A DNA stretch of 38,085 nt from Bacillota bacterium (lineage in GTDB: Bacteria; Bacillota; Clostridia; Lachnospirales; Lachnospiraceae): contig JAEZNB010000084.1 of assembly GCA_023441965.1 (NCBI GenBank), forward strand, positions 1-38,085. Reading direction: 5' to 3'. The notes under the pieces were generated by a model. That model searched no databases. It was given only the letters and a program-made list of their open reading frames with translations, and was not told the DNA's origin. This document shows positions 7,723 through 13,855 of this stretch, piece after piece (position 1 is the stretch's first letter; each line of letters starts with the position of its first letter). Position numbers and translations under genes: made by a program.

Positions 7723-9357
7723 ATGAAAAAGCGGAAACCTTATTTTATCATTATAGTTGCGCTGTGCTTTATATCTATTATCGCAAGTTTTCTTTTACCC
7801 TTCCTCCATCTTCCCAAACAGGAAGGCGTAGAAGAGGGATATGTAATAGATTATAAGATAGCCGCCTTAGAAAGTAACATTATCTCTAGAGTGGCAAAGG
7901 ATTCGGGCATTGATAGGAAGATCGTATACAATGCCGCCAAGAATATCGTGAATGGTAAGGATCGTGAATCCGTCCTAAAGCGATTGAAGGAAGAAGAGTA
8001 TCATATTGTTGATACCTTGATCGAGCAGATGAATGACAAGGTAGCGGAACTGGAGGAGTATGGCCATCTGGAGGAAAGAGATTATTCCTTCTTCAGTCTG
8101 CTGAAATTAACCCTAACAGTAATTAAGCATATTGAACGGAGCGTTTTCAATGCTTATTTAGTTATCATTACTTTGATTATGACGGTGATATTAGCTTTCA
8201 TATCCGGCTTAAGGGCCTTGTTTAAAAAAGGATTAAAGTCATACCGGTTAATCAAGCTTTTATCCCTTACAAATATATTGTTATCTCTATTGGGCCTGCT
8301 CTCTATCAATGCGATCGGTATCGGAGCGTTACAGGTAGAGAAATTTACTAAGGTCAATTGGGGAGTTGGGTTCTTTGCAATCGCAGGGATTAATGCTGCT
8401 ATACTGATTACAGCCTTTATCGGGCATATCCATGAGAAGTATGAAGGACTTGTTACCTGGAAGATGGTGATGAAGCAGAAGGAGCTGATCCTCTTATCCC
8501 TGCCCTTCCTTATTTACGGTATCATCTTTTATTATCTGCCCTTGGCAGGCTGGACCATGGCTTTCCAAAACTTTAAGCCGGGTGCGAAGGGTGGTCAAAT
8601 ATGGGTTGCTTGGACGAAATTCACCACCTTGTTTGCCGATAAGGATTTTCTCCTTGCCTTCCGTAACACAGTTGCGATGAGCTTGATCAATCTGGTGTTC
8701 AGTACGGTTTTTGCTATCGGCTTTGCCTTACTCTTAAATGAGGTTGTAAATATGAAGGGCAAGAAGCTGGTACAGACAGTTTCCTACCTGCCGCACTTCC
8801 TTTCCTGGATTATCGTTGCGGCAATTGTAAGAAACGTTCTTTCCTTAGATGGTGGTATCATCAATGAATTGTTGGTTAATCTGAACATTATTGATCAGCC
8901 GATCAACTTCTTCGCGAAGAGCTCCTATTTCTGGTGGATTGTCGGCGCGGCCGTCGTATGGAAGGAAACCGGTTGGAACAGTATTATCTATCTGGCCTCC
9001 ATCACCTCCATCAACCCGGATCTTTATGAAGCTGCCTCAATTGATGGAGCGGGAAGAATTAAGAAGATGATACATATCACTCTTCCCGGAATCAAAGCAA
9101 CAATATTCGTTCTCCTGATTATAAATCTTGGCATGATAATGAACTCCGGATTTGAAGCACAGTACCAGCTGAAAAATGATATCATCAAGAACACGGCTGA
9201 GGTCATTGATACCTATGTACTGAATAAGTCCTTCTTCCAGGGCGCCGACTGGTCCATAGGTACTGCGGCAGGTATCTTCAGAAGTGCAATCAGCATTCTG
9301 TTGGTTTCCATAGCAAACCGCACAGCCAAAGCCTTTGACCAGGAAAGATTATACTAA
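7723..9357 (+). CDS. LplB-like ABC sugar permease with long N-terminal extension
   Basis: ABC importer membrane subunit. The ATG at 7723 has GGAGG seven bases upstream; the in-frame ATG at 7693 has none, so 544 residues are proposed. The C-terminal ~290 residues are an ordinary LplB-type permease beginning near residue 255 (LSLPFLIYGIIFYYLPLAGW), with the cytoplasmic EAA loop EAASIDGAGR at 436-445 that contacts the ATPase. The first ~250 residues are extra: one helix near the N-terminus, a charged, helical ~100-residue segment likely outside, then about three more helices. Permeases of this family are usually about 300 residues, so the extension is unusual. It is co-transcribed with the permease at 9375, 17 bases downstream. 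Confidence 0.92.
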   Translation: MKKRKPYFIIIVALCFISIIASFLLPFLHLPKQEGVEEGYVIDYKIAALESNIISRVAKDSGIDRKIVYNAAKNIVNGKDRESVLKRLKEEEYHIVDTLIEQMNDKVAELEEYGHLEERDYSFFSLLKLTLTVIKHIERSVFNAYLVIITLIMTVILAFISGLRALFKKGLKSYRLIKLLSLTNILLSLLGLLSINAIGIGALQVEKFTKVNWGVGFFAIAGINAAILITAFIGHIHEKYEGLVTWKMVMKQKELILLSLPFLIYGIIFYYLPLAGWTMAFQNFKPGAKGGQIWVAWTKFTTLFADKDFLLAFRNTVAMSLINLVFSTVFAIGFALLLNEVVNMKGKKLVQTVSYLPHFLSWIIVAAIVRNVLSLDGGIINELLVNLNIIDQPINFFAKSSYFWWIVGAAVVWKETGWNSIIYLASITSINPDLYEAASIDGAGRIKKMIHITLPGIKATIFVLLIINLGMIMNSGFEAQYQLKNDIIKNTAEVIDTYVLNKSFFQGADWSIGTAAGIFRSAISILLVSIANRTAKAFDQERLY

Positions 9358-9374
9358 GAAGGAGGGGAATAAGC

Positions 9375-10268
9375 ATGAGTAAGAACAGTAAAAAAAGAAG
9401 TGCGGCGAATGTAACTTTCGTAATCTTCAATACATTTATTTTATCATTATTTTGTATCGTAACCTTATATCCCATCCTGAATACCCTTGCGGTATCCTTT
9501 AACGAAGCGGTGAACACACTGATCGGTGGTATTACCGTCTTCCCGAGAAAGTTTACACTGGAGAATTACAGGACGGTATTCCGTACGCAAAGCCTGATGA
9601 GAGGTGCCTATATCTCCGTTCTAAGAACAGTATTGGCAACGGTGATCCATATGCTTACCACATCCTTGGTAGCCTATGTATTAACCAGAAAGGAATTCCT
9701 CTTTAATAAACAGGTATCACTCTTTTATGTGCTTTCCATGTATGTCAGCGGAGGTATGATTCCTACCCTCTTACTTTTTAAGAGTATGGGACTGACTAAT
9801 AATTTCTGGGTATACATCATTCCCGGAATGATCTCTGCTTTCAATATGATTGTAATCAGAACCTATATGAACGGTCTGCCTGACAGCTTGGTAGAATCCG
9901 CTCAGGTAGACGGAGCGGGACATCTAAGGATATTCCTGCGGATCATATTACCGCTGTGTAAGCCGGTTCTGGCTACGGTTGCTTTGTTTATCGCAGTAGG
10001 ACAATGGAACTCCTGGTTTGATGTAATGCTCTATAACGCCAACAGACCGGAGCTGACAACTTTGCAATATGAGCTGATGAAGCTTCTGTCAGCGGTGTCA
10101 CAGCAATCCGGTGATCCCGCTATGGCAAAGCATGCAGCCAACATGGTTACACCTGAATCAGTTCGTGCTGCAGCGACAATCATCACAGCCTTCCCGATTG
10201 TCTGCCTATATCCTTTCCTTCAGAGATACTTTGTATCCGGTCTTACCATCGGTGGTGTTAAGGAATAA
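9375..10268 (+). CDS. YtcP-like ABC sugar permease
   Basis: Second membrane subunit (297 residues) of the same importer. It has about six hydrophobic segments, the first at residues 15-37, and the EAA loop ESAQVDGAGHL starting at Glu174. The C-terminus RYFVSGLTIGGVKE is typical of the YtcP/MalG side of these transporters. GGAGGGG lies just upstream of the ATG. It partners with the LplB-like subunit and the lipoprotein. No ATP-binding gene follows; a strong terminator does. As with other importers of this type the ATPase is probably a shared MsmX-like protein encoded elsewhere (inference). Confidence 0.94.
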   Translation: MSKNSKKRSAANVTFVIFNTFILSLFCIVTLYPILNTLAVSFNEAVNTLIGGITVFPRKFTLENYRTVFRTQSLMRGAYISVLRTVLATVIHMLTTSLVAYVLTRKEFLFNKQVSLFYVLSMYVSGGMIPTLLLFKSMGLTNNFWVYIIPGMISAFNMIVIRTYMNGLPDSLVESAQVDGAGHLRIFLRIILPLCKPVLATVALFIAVGQWNSWFDVMLYNANRPELTTLQYELMKLLSAVSQQSGDPAMAKHAANMVTPESVRAAATIITAFPIVCLYPFLQRYFVSGLTIGGVKE

Positions 10269-10386
10269 AAGTGTCGAAGATTGCTTAGCAGATAAAGATA
10301 CAAGCAAATAGATAACAGACAGACAAAAGTAAATTAACCCCCTGTCGGACTTCGTGCCGATAGAATTTTCGAATCCTTTCCTAATA

Positions 10387-10444
10387 ACTGTAGCAGTACA
10401 ATAAGCAGACCCCATCTGCTTTCTGTACTGCTATAGTTTATTTA
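10387..10444 (+). terminator. Terminator of the ABC transporter operon
   Basis: A 14-bp outer stem, ACTGTAGCAGTACA (10387-10400) with TGTACTGCTATAGT (10424-10437, one G-U), encloses an inner AAGCAGA / TCTGCTT stem. TTATTTATCTT follows. Confidence 0.82.
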
Positions 10445-10446
10445 TC

Positions 10447-10475
10447 TTGAATAATGGTTTGAATCAGAGTAAAAT
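10447..10475 (+). promoter_or_regulatory. Promoter of rlmH
   Basis: TTGAAT (10447-10452), 17 bases and TAAAAT (10470-10475) lie 77 bases before the rlmH start, immediately after the upstream terminator. Confidence 0.65.
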
Positions 10476-10552
10476 CAGATTAGGTTCAAGCATGTCAGCC
10501 TGACCTGTTACAAGGATAGCTGAAGGAGACTCGAATAGAAGGACGTAGGAAG

Positions 10553-11032
10553 ATGCGAATATCACTGATCTGTGTGGGCAAATTGAAAGAGAAGTATCTG
10601 CAGCTGGGAGTCGAGGAGTATGTGAAGCGCTTGGGCAGATATTGCAGCCTGGATATCATAGAGCTTCCGGATGAGAAGACGCCGGAGCATGCAGGTGAGG
10701 CTCTGGAAGAGCTGATCAAGAAGAAGGAAGGCGATCGGATCCTGAAAGCAATCAAGGGAGATTCCTATTGTATCGCTCTGGCCATCGAGGGAAAGCAGTT
10801 ATCCTCAGTGGAGTTGGCAGAGAAGCTTCATTTTCTGGGAGTGACAGGCAAGAGCCATATTTCCTTTGTCATCGGCGGTTCCCTGGGACTTTCGCCAGAG
10901 GTGCTTGAGAGAGCTGAAGAAAAACTAAGCTTTTCCAGACTGACCTTTCCCCATCAGCTGATGAGGATGATTTTTCTGGAGCAGCTCTACCGCTCCTACC
11001 GTATCATTCATAAGCAGCCGTATCACAAATAG
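10553..11032 (+). CDS. rlmH: 23S rRNA (pseudouridine1915-N3)-methyltransferase RlmH
   Basis: RlmH methylates pseudouridine 1915 in helix 69 of 23S rRNA in the assembled 70S ribosome, using S-adenosylmethionine. The 159-residue length is the family norm. The N-terminal MRISLICVGKLKE and the C-terminal SPOUT knot (FVIGGSLGLSPEV, then LTFPHQLMRMIFLEQLYRSYRI and HKQPYHK at the end) are highly characteristic. AGGA precedes the ATG. It has its own promoter, and a hairpin (11059-11095) separates it from the next gene. Confidence 0.98.
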   Translation: MRISLICVGKLKEKYLQLGVEEYVKRLGRYCSLDIIELPDEKTPEHAGEALEELIKKKEGDRILKAIKGDSYCIALAIEGKQLSSVELAEKLHFLGVTGKSHISFVIGGSLGLSPEVLERAEEKLSFSRLTFPHQLMRMIFLEQLYRSYRIIHKQPYHK

Positions 11033-11058
11033 GGAGTAGGATGATTCATGTAAAGGTG

Positions 11059-11095
11059 TTACGGAGCTTTCTCCATACCGGAGACTGCTTCGTAA
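11059..11095 (+). other. Hairpin between rlmH and the ferritin-like gene
   Basis: TTACGGAGC / GCTTCGTAA (one G-U pair) encloses an inner TCTCC / GGAGA. No T-run follows, so termination is uncertain. Confidence 0.5.
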
Positions 11096-11136
11096 TCTCA
11101 TAGAGAAGTAATACAAGGTAGAAGGAGGTCATGGTT

Positions 11137-11622
11137 ATGAATAGTCTGGAATTTGCTATCCAAATGGAGCTGGAAGGCCGCAGGTATTATCTGGAACAGG
11201 CTGAACTCAGCCGGCAGGAGGAACTGAAAACAATCTTTCTCATTCTTGCTGATGCCGAGCAGAAGCATGCGGAGCTGTTACTTCAGAGGCAGCGGGAGGA
11301 AGAACTGAAGCTTCAGGAGTACAGTATCGTAGAGACATCAAATTCATTCTTCCACAGCTTGGAAAGCTTCAAGCCTGATCTGCCGAGAGCCTTGAAGCAG
11401 CTGGATGTTTATCGTTTTGCGGCAGACCAGGAGCAGAAGAGCATCGACCTTTATCAGGGCATGCTGGAGCAGGCGAAGGATCCGGGTGACCGGGAATTAT
11501 TCCAATTCCTGATCAAGCAGGAGACAGAGCATCTCCATCTGTTTGAGGATCTGGTTATCCTACTGACACGCCCTGAAGAATGGGTAGAATCTGCGGAATT
11601 CGGAATCAGGGAAGAATATTGA
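11137..11622 (+). CDS. Ferritin-like/rubrerythrin-type diiron protein
   Basis: The ATG at 11137 is preferred because AAGGAGG (11122-11128) is eight bases away; the in-frame ATG at 11131 is only two bases from it. The 161-residue product is a likely four-helix bundle. Possible diiron ligands are the N-terminal Glu11/Glu13 segment, the Glu41-x-x-His44 motif (EQKH), a mid-protein EQEQKS segment and the ETEHLHLF motif. This resembles rubrerythrin without the rubredoxin domain. Such proteins handle peroxide or iron in anaerobes, but the function here is inferred from fold only. The 3' end overlaps the converging DUF1062 gene by 17 bases. Confidence 0.85.
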   Translation: MNSLEFAIQMELEGRRYYLEQAELSRQEELKTIFLILADAEQKHAELLLQRQREEELKLQEYSIVETSNSFFHSLESFKPDLPRALKQLDVYRFAADQEQKSIDLYQGMLEQAKDPGDRELFQFLIKQETEHLHLFEDLVILLTRPEEWVESAEFGIREEY

Positions 11623-12175
11623 TCCGAAGACCGTTTTTCACCTTCGCTTTCATAGCGGAGGAGCATCCCTCCACAAAGATCCGTTTCCCGGCTTCCAGTC
11701 GCCGGATCTCTTCTCTGGAGGTCTCAAGCTGTCTGCTTAGGAGCTTATCAAGACGAAGCTCTACGGAATGCTTACATAGTATCTCGATTTCCACAGCCTC
11801 TCTTAAGTCCGGGAGGCTGATTTTATCACCCTTGATTTCATATTGAAGGCATCCATAATCCATGACAGCCTTATTTCTGCTATGGATCATAGCATCAAAA
11901 GCATATTGAAAGGCAAGCTCCGGATCATTAGTAAGAAATTTATCATATAAGTCCCTAGCTATGGTTTTGCAATCTCTTCTGGAGAGGATCTCCATATTCC
12001 AGGAACAGCTGCATTTTTGGCATAAATAGATCAACCACACATCAATATGATTCTGATTGGCATTGACTCTGAAATTACCGCTGCTTTGATAGGAAGAGGG
12101 GGAGCCGCATTTTGGGCAGTGCTTTAAAACAAGGGGAGTGTTCCGAAGAACAAGATCCCAATGGTAGCTTAACAT
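11606..12175 (-). CDS. DUF1062 family zinc-ribbon-like protein
   Basis: The 189-residue product begins with a probable zinc ribbon, Cys20-x2-Cys23 and Cys52-x2-Cys55 with a further Cys57, followed by a mostly alpha-helical, charged C-terminal half. It resembles the DUF1062 family, whose function is not known. The ATG at 12175 is chosen because GAGGTG lies seven bases upstream; the in-frame ATG at 12190 has no ribosome binding site and would place that GAGGTG inside the gene. Upstream on the same strand are a promoter, a 7-residue leader peptide and nested inverted repeats, suggesting inducible control. Confidence 0.83.
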   Translation of the reverse strand: MLSYHWDLVLRNTPLVLKHCPKCGSPSSYQSSGNFRVNANQNHIDVWLIYLCQKCSCSWNMEILSRRDCKTIARDLYDKFLTNDPELAFQYAFDAMIHSRNKAVMDYGCLQYEIKGDKISLPDLREAVEIEILCKHSVELRLDKLLSRQLETSREEIRRLEAGKRIFVEGCSSAMKAKVKNGLRINILP

Positions 12176-12193
12176 ATTCTTACACCTCATTTT

Positions 12194-12295
12194 CGTTAAT
12201 TAAGACCCGCAGAAAACAGCCCTGACCCGGGCTATGTTCTTAGAACAAGCGGGCAGAGCAAGTAAAGCGGTATGATGTTGGCATCTTAATTAACG
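12194..12295 (-). promoter_or_regulatory. Nested inverted repeats in the leader of the DUF1062 mRNA (possible attenuator)
   Basis: CGTTAATTAAGA at 12284-12295 (read on the minus strand) is perfectly complementary to TCTTAATTAACG at 12194-12205. Inside lie GCCCGC/GCGGGT, AGCCC/GGGCT followed by GTTTT, and the near-palindrome TGTTCTTAGAACA (12235-12247). The outer 5' arm includes the last sense codon and stop of the leader peptide, so a ribosome there would open the outer stem. The 3' arm ends about eight bases before the GAGGTG of the DUF1062 gene. Confidence 0.55.
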
Positions 12296-12313
12296 CTGAA
12301 CGGGTGTAGTCAT
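12290..12313 (-). CDS. Seven-residue leader peptide MTTPVQR
   Basis: ATG at 12313 follows AGGAGG (12322-12327) at eight-base spacing, about 20 bases after the predicted transcript start. The frame stops after seven codons, and its stop codon lies in the outer arm of the inverted repeat. A strong ribosome binding site on so short a frame is the usual sign of a translational leader. An alternative ATG one base after AGGAGG would give a longer frame of about 26 residues but is too close to initiate well. Confidence 0.5.
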   Translation of the reverse strand: MTTPVQR

Positions 12314-12340
12314 AAAGCATACCTCCTGTGATTTGCTACT

Positions 12341-12349
12341 ACTATAGCA
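12341..12349 (-). promoter_or_regulatory. Extended -10 promoter for leader peptide and DUF1062 gene
   Basis: Minus-strand TGCTATAGT (plus-strand ACTATAGCA) is an extended -10 predicting a start near 12334. No clear -35 is seen. Confidence 0.5.
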
Positions 12350-12453
12350 CAGCAGGCAGTAGAAGAGTGCCTCAGACTTAATTGAGTAAGAAACATAAGG
12401 CGAGGACTCCAAAATGAAAAGTAAGAATGAAAAATTGGTTTCTTCATGGTATA

Positions 12454-12526
12454 AAAGAGGATCCCTATATGCTGCCCTCACAACGTGTGAAACAAGTTAT
12501 GAGGGCAGCATATAGGGATCCTCTTT
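12454..12526 (-). terminator. 27-bp perfect hairpin, terminator of the CD3324-family gene
   Basis: Bases 12454-12480 and 12500-12526 are perfect reverse complements over 27 bp, with a 19-base loop. On the minus strand it starts 28 bases after the stop codon and runs into CTCTTTTA, giving a T-run. The stem is far longer than typical terminators. Confidence 0.75.
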
Positions 12527-12554
12527 CAGCTAGTTAACTATATGGATATAGCCC

Positions 12555-12839
12555 TTAATTTCCTTTATGCTTTCTTTTTTCTTGAAGCAGGATACGCTGT
12601 ATGCTTTTCACTGACAGGTAGTATTCGCTGGCCAGTTGGGAAGTGCTGCAGCCCTGACGGAATCTATCATAGATTTCCGCATCCCGTTTCTTTATTTCAT
12701 TTTTATAATTTGTATTCGTACCCCATTCCTTGTAATGATCCAGCTTCTTGGGAATATAGAGATAAAGACCGCCTGCATATTCCTGAAGCTGCTCCAGAAG
12801 CTCGCGGGGCAGGATACAATCTGCCTTTACATAGCTCAT
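12555..12839 (-). CDS. CD3324-family helix-turn-helix protein
   Basis: The 94-residue protein starts at MSYVKADCILP. GGAGGAG sits about six bases before the ATG at 12839, while the upstream in-frame ATG at 12875 has no site. The opening (SYVKA-x-x-ILP-x-EL, then GGLYLYIPKK) and the C-terminal helix-turn-helix, with SQLASEYYLSVKSIQRIL near residues 68-85, match the CD3324 group of small clostridial proteins, distantly like the Mor regulator. DNA binding is likely, target unknown. Its mRNA would have a long structured leader and ends at an exceptional 27-bp hairpin. Confidence 0.83.
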   Translation of the reverse strand: MSYVKADCILPRELLEQLQEYAGGLYLYIPKKLDHYKEWGTNTNYKNEIKKRDAEIYDRFRQGCSTSQLASEYYLSVKSIQRILLQEKRKHKGN

Positions 12840-13058
12840 TTTGCTCCTCCTTATTGATATACTGCGGATGAGCAAAGGCTATTGGCATAAGTGACAAGTA
12901 TCAGTTTTCAAACCTGTTTCATGCAATAGCCCCTGCTATGCATTCTTAACGTATCTTCTCATACAAAACCCGGGAGCTTCTCTGAAGGAAAACTCCCCAC
13001 TCCTTTCTTTCCGATTCTTATTCAGAGGTATATAACCTTGCTAAGCCTTAGTATAACA
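12840..13058 (-). promoter_or_regulatory. Long structured leader and promoter of the CD3324-family gene
   Basis: Minus-strand TGTTATACT (13050-13058) is an extended -10. It would give a ~200-base leader containing GGGAG/CTCCC around 12972-12997 and a bulged stem GGCTATTGGCAT (12877-12888) / ATGCAATAGCC (12921-12931). No known riboswitch class is recognised and no gene is seen in this gap. Confidence 0.4.
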
Positions 13059-13130
13059 TAAGAGCTTAGAAATTTCCAGATAGTGCTATGATTTAACTTG
13101 TATTTGAGTTTGATTTACTCTCATAGGCAT

Positions 13131-13178
13131 AAAAAAACACCCGGGCTCCTCTGGTTTCTTCCAGACGATGACCGGGTG
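13131..13178 (-). terminator. Terminator of the cold-shock gene
   Basis: CACCCGG (13138-13144) pairs with CCGGGTG (13172-13178), with an inner TCTGG/CCAGA, and ends on the minus strand in seven T residues. Confidence 0.88.
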
Positions 13179-13194
13179 TATTTTATGCATCCGC

Positions 13195-13398
13195 TTATGC
13201 TAATGTTACATTTACAGCCTGCATACCGCGCTGTCCGCGCTCCAGATCAAAAATAACCTTCTGACCTTCTTCTAAGGACTTGAATCCGCTTGCTGCGATT
13301 CCGGAGAAGTGTACGAACACATCCTCGCCACCGTTGTCATTCGTGATGAAACCAAAACCCTTTTGTGCGTTAAACCATTTTACTGTACCCTTATTCAT
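13195..13398 (-). CDS. Cold-shock protein (CspA family)
   Basis: A 67-residue single OB-fold cold-shock domain that binds single-stranded RNA/DNA and acts as an RNA chaperone. RNP1 (KGFGFI) and RNP2 (VFVHF) are intact, and the start MNKGTVKWFNAQKGFG is canonical. AGGAGG lies eight bases before the ATG. Transcription from the promoter at 13526-13554 gives a leader of about 120 bases with a 22-bp AU-rich hairpin. It ends at a strong terminator. Family identity is certain; which paralogue cannot be told. Confidence 0.97.
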   Translation of the reverse strand: MNKGTVKWFNAQKGFGFITNDNGGEDVFVHFSGIAASGFKSLEEGQKVIFDLERGQRGMQAVNVTLA

Positions 13399-13444
13399 GA
13401 AAGATACCTCCTAAAAAAATTTTGCATTTTTGTTCATAAAAAAT

Positions 13445-13494
13445 CACATATTTTTGTAAATCATTAATGTTATAATGACTTACAAAAATATGTG
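13445..13494 (-). promoter_or_regulatory. 22-bp AU-rich hairpin in the cold-shock mRNA leader
   Basis: Bases 13445-13466 and 13473-13494 are complementary over 22 positions with a single G-U type mismatch and a 6-base loop. It ends about 33 bases before the AGGAGG. A second weak AAAAAT/ATTTTT pairing adjoins the ribosome binding site. Confidence 0.72.
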
Positions 13495-13525
13495 AGTTCA
13501 TACATGACATTTAAAATACTTTAAT

Positions 13526-13554
13526 ACTATAACACAGAATTACGAGACTGTAAA
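13526..13554 (-). promoter_or_regulatory. Promoter of the cold-shock gene
   Basis: On the minus strand, TTTACA (13549-13554), 17 bases and TGT-TATAGT (-10 at 13526-13531) form a near-consensus, extended -10 promoter, with a start near 13519. Confidence 0.78.
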
Positions 13555-13567
13555 GAGAAATTTATTT

Positions 13568-13603
13568 TTATTATATCGCTTATTATATCGCTTATTATAT
13601 CGC
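13568..13603. repeat. Three perfect 12-bp tandem repeats (TTATTATATCGC)
   Basis: Three identical 12-base units stand 14 bp upstream of the cold-shock -35. Read on the minus strand each unit is GCGATATAATAA and contains TATAAT. Confidence 0.95.
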
Positions 13604-13783
13604 ATGGCTATTCTATTGCTGTGGAATGTTGAAACCGAAGCATTTGAGCCCTTAGGCAACACAGGCCGCATCGGCTGCCGACCACAGCCTGTGTACCGCA
13701 GTGATAAAATGCCATGAAGGAAGTGAGTACTCTGCTCCGCTATATGAGAACGGGTGGTGCCCCAGAAGGCGCTGTGCGGCAAG
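13604..13783. other. Non-coding gap between the two tandem arrays
   Basis: No gene is supported. An inverted pair CACAGGC / GCCTGTG near 13660-13694 could form a hairpin at the 3' end of the amidase transcript. Confidence 0.4.
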
Positions 13784-13855
13784 CCTTACATAAAGCCTTA
13801 CATAAAACCTTACATAAAACCTTACATAAAACCCTTCATATAACCTTACATAAAA
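13784..13855. repeat. Six 12-bp tandem repeats overlapping the amidase stop codon
   Basis: Six units of CCTTACATAAAA occur; the first differs at one base and the fifth is degenerate (CCCTTCATATAA). On the minus strand each full unit reads TTTTATGTAAGG and carries the ATG-TAA that ends the amidase gene. Confidence 0.95.

Noticed and set aside
10340..10385. tRNA-like TTCGAATCC segment
   Set aside because: No acceptor, D or anticodon arms can be built around it.
11131..11136. ATG at 11131 as start of the ferritin-like gene
   Set aside because: Only two bases separate it from AAGGAGG; the ATG at 11137 has proper spacing.
12194..12295. Small transposable element bounded by the 12-bp inverted repeat
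   Set aside because: The interval lies between promoter and gene, holds the end of a leader frame and shows no target duplication; an mRNA leader explains it better.
12290..12481. 63-codon minus-strand frame ending in MTTPVQR
   Set aside because: It begins inside the 27-bp hairpin with no ribosome binding site and crosses the leader promoter; only the last seven codons have a start site.
13540..13782. Minus-strand frame encoding repeated RYNK units
   Set aside because: It is created by the 12-bp TATAAT-bearing array and reads through the cold-shock promoter; no ribosome binding site.
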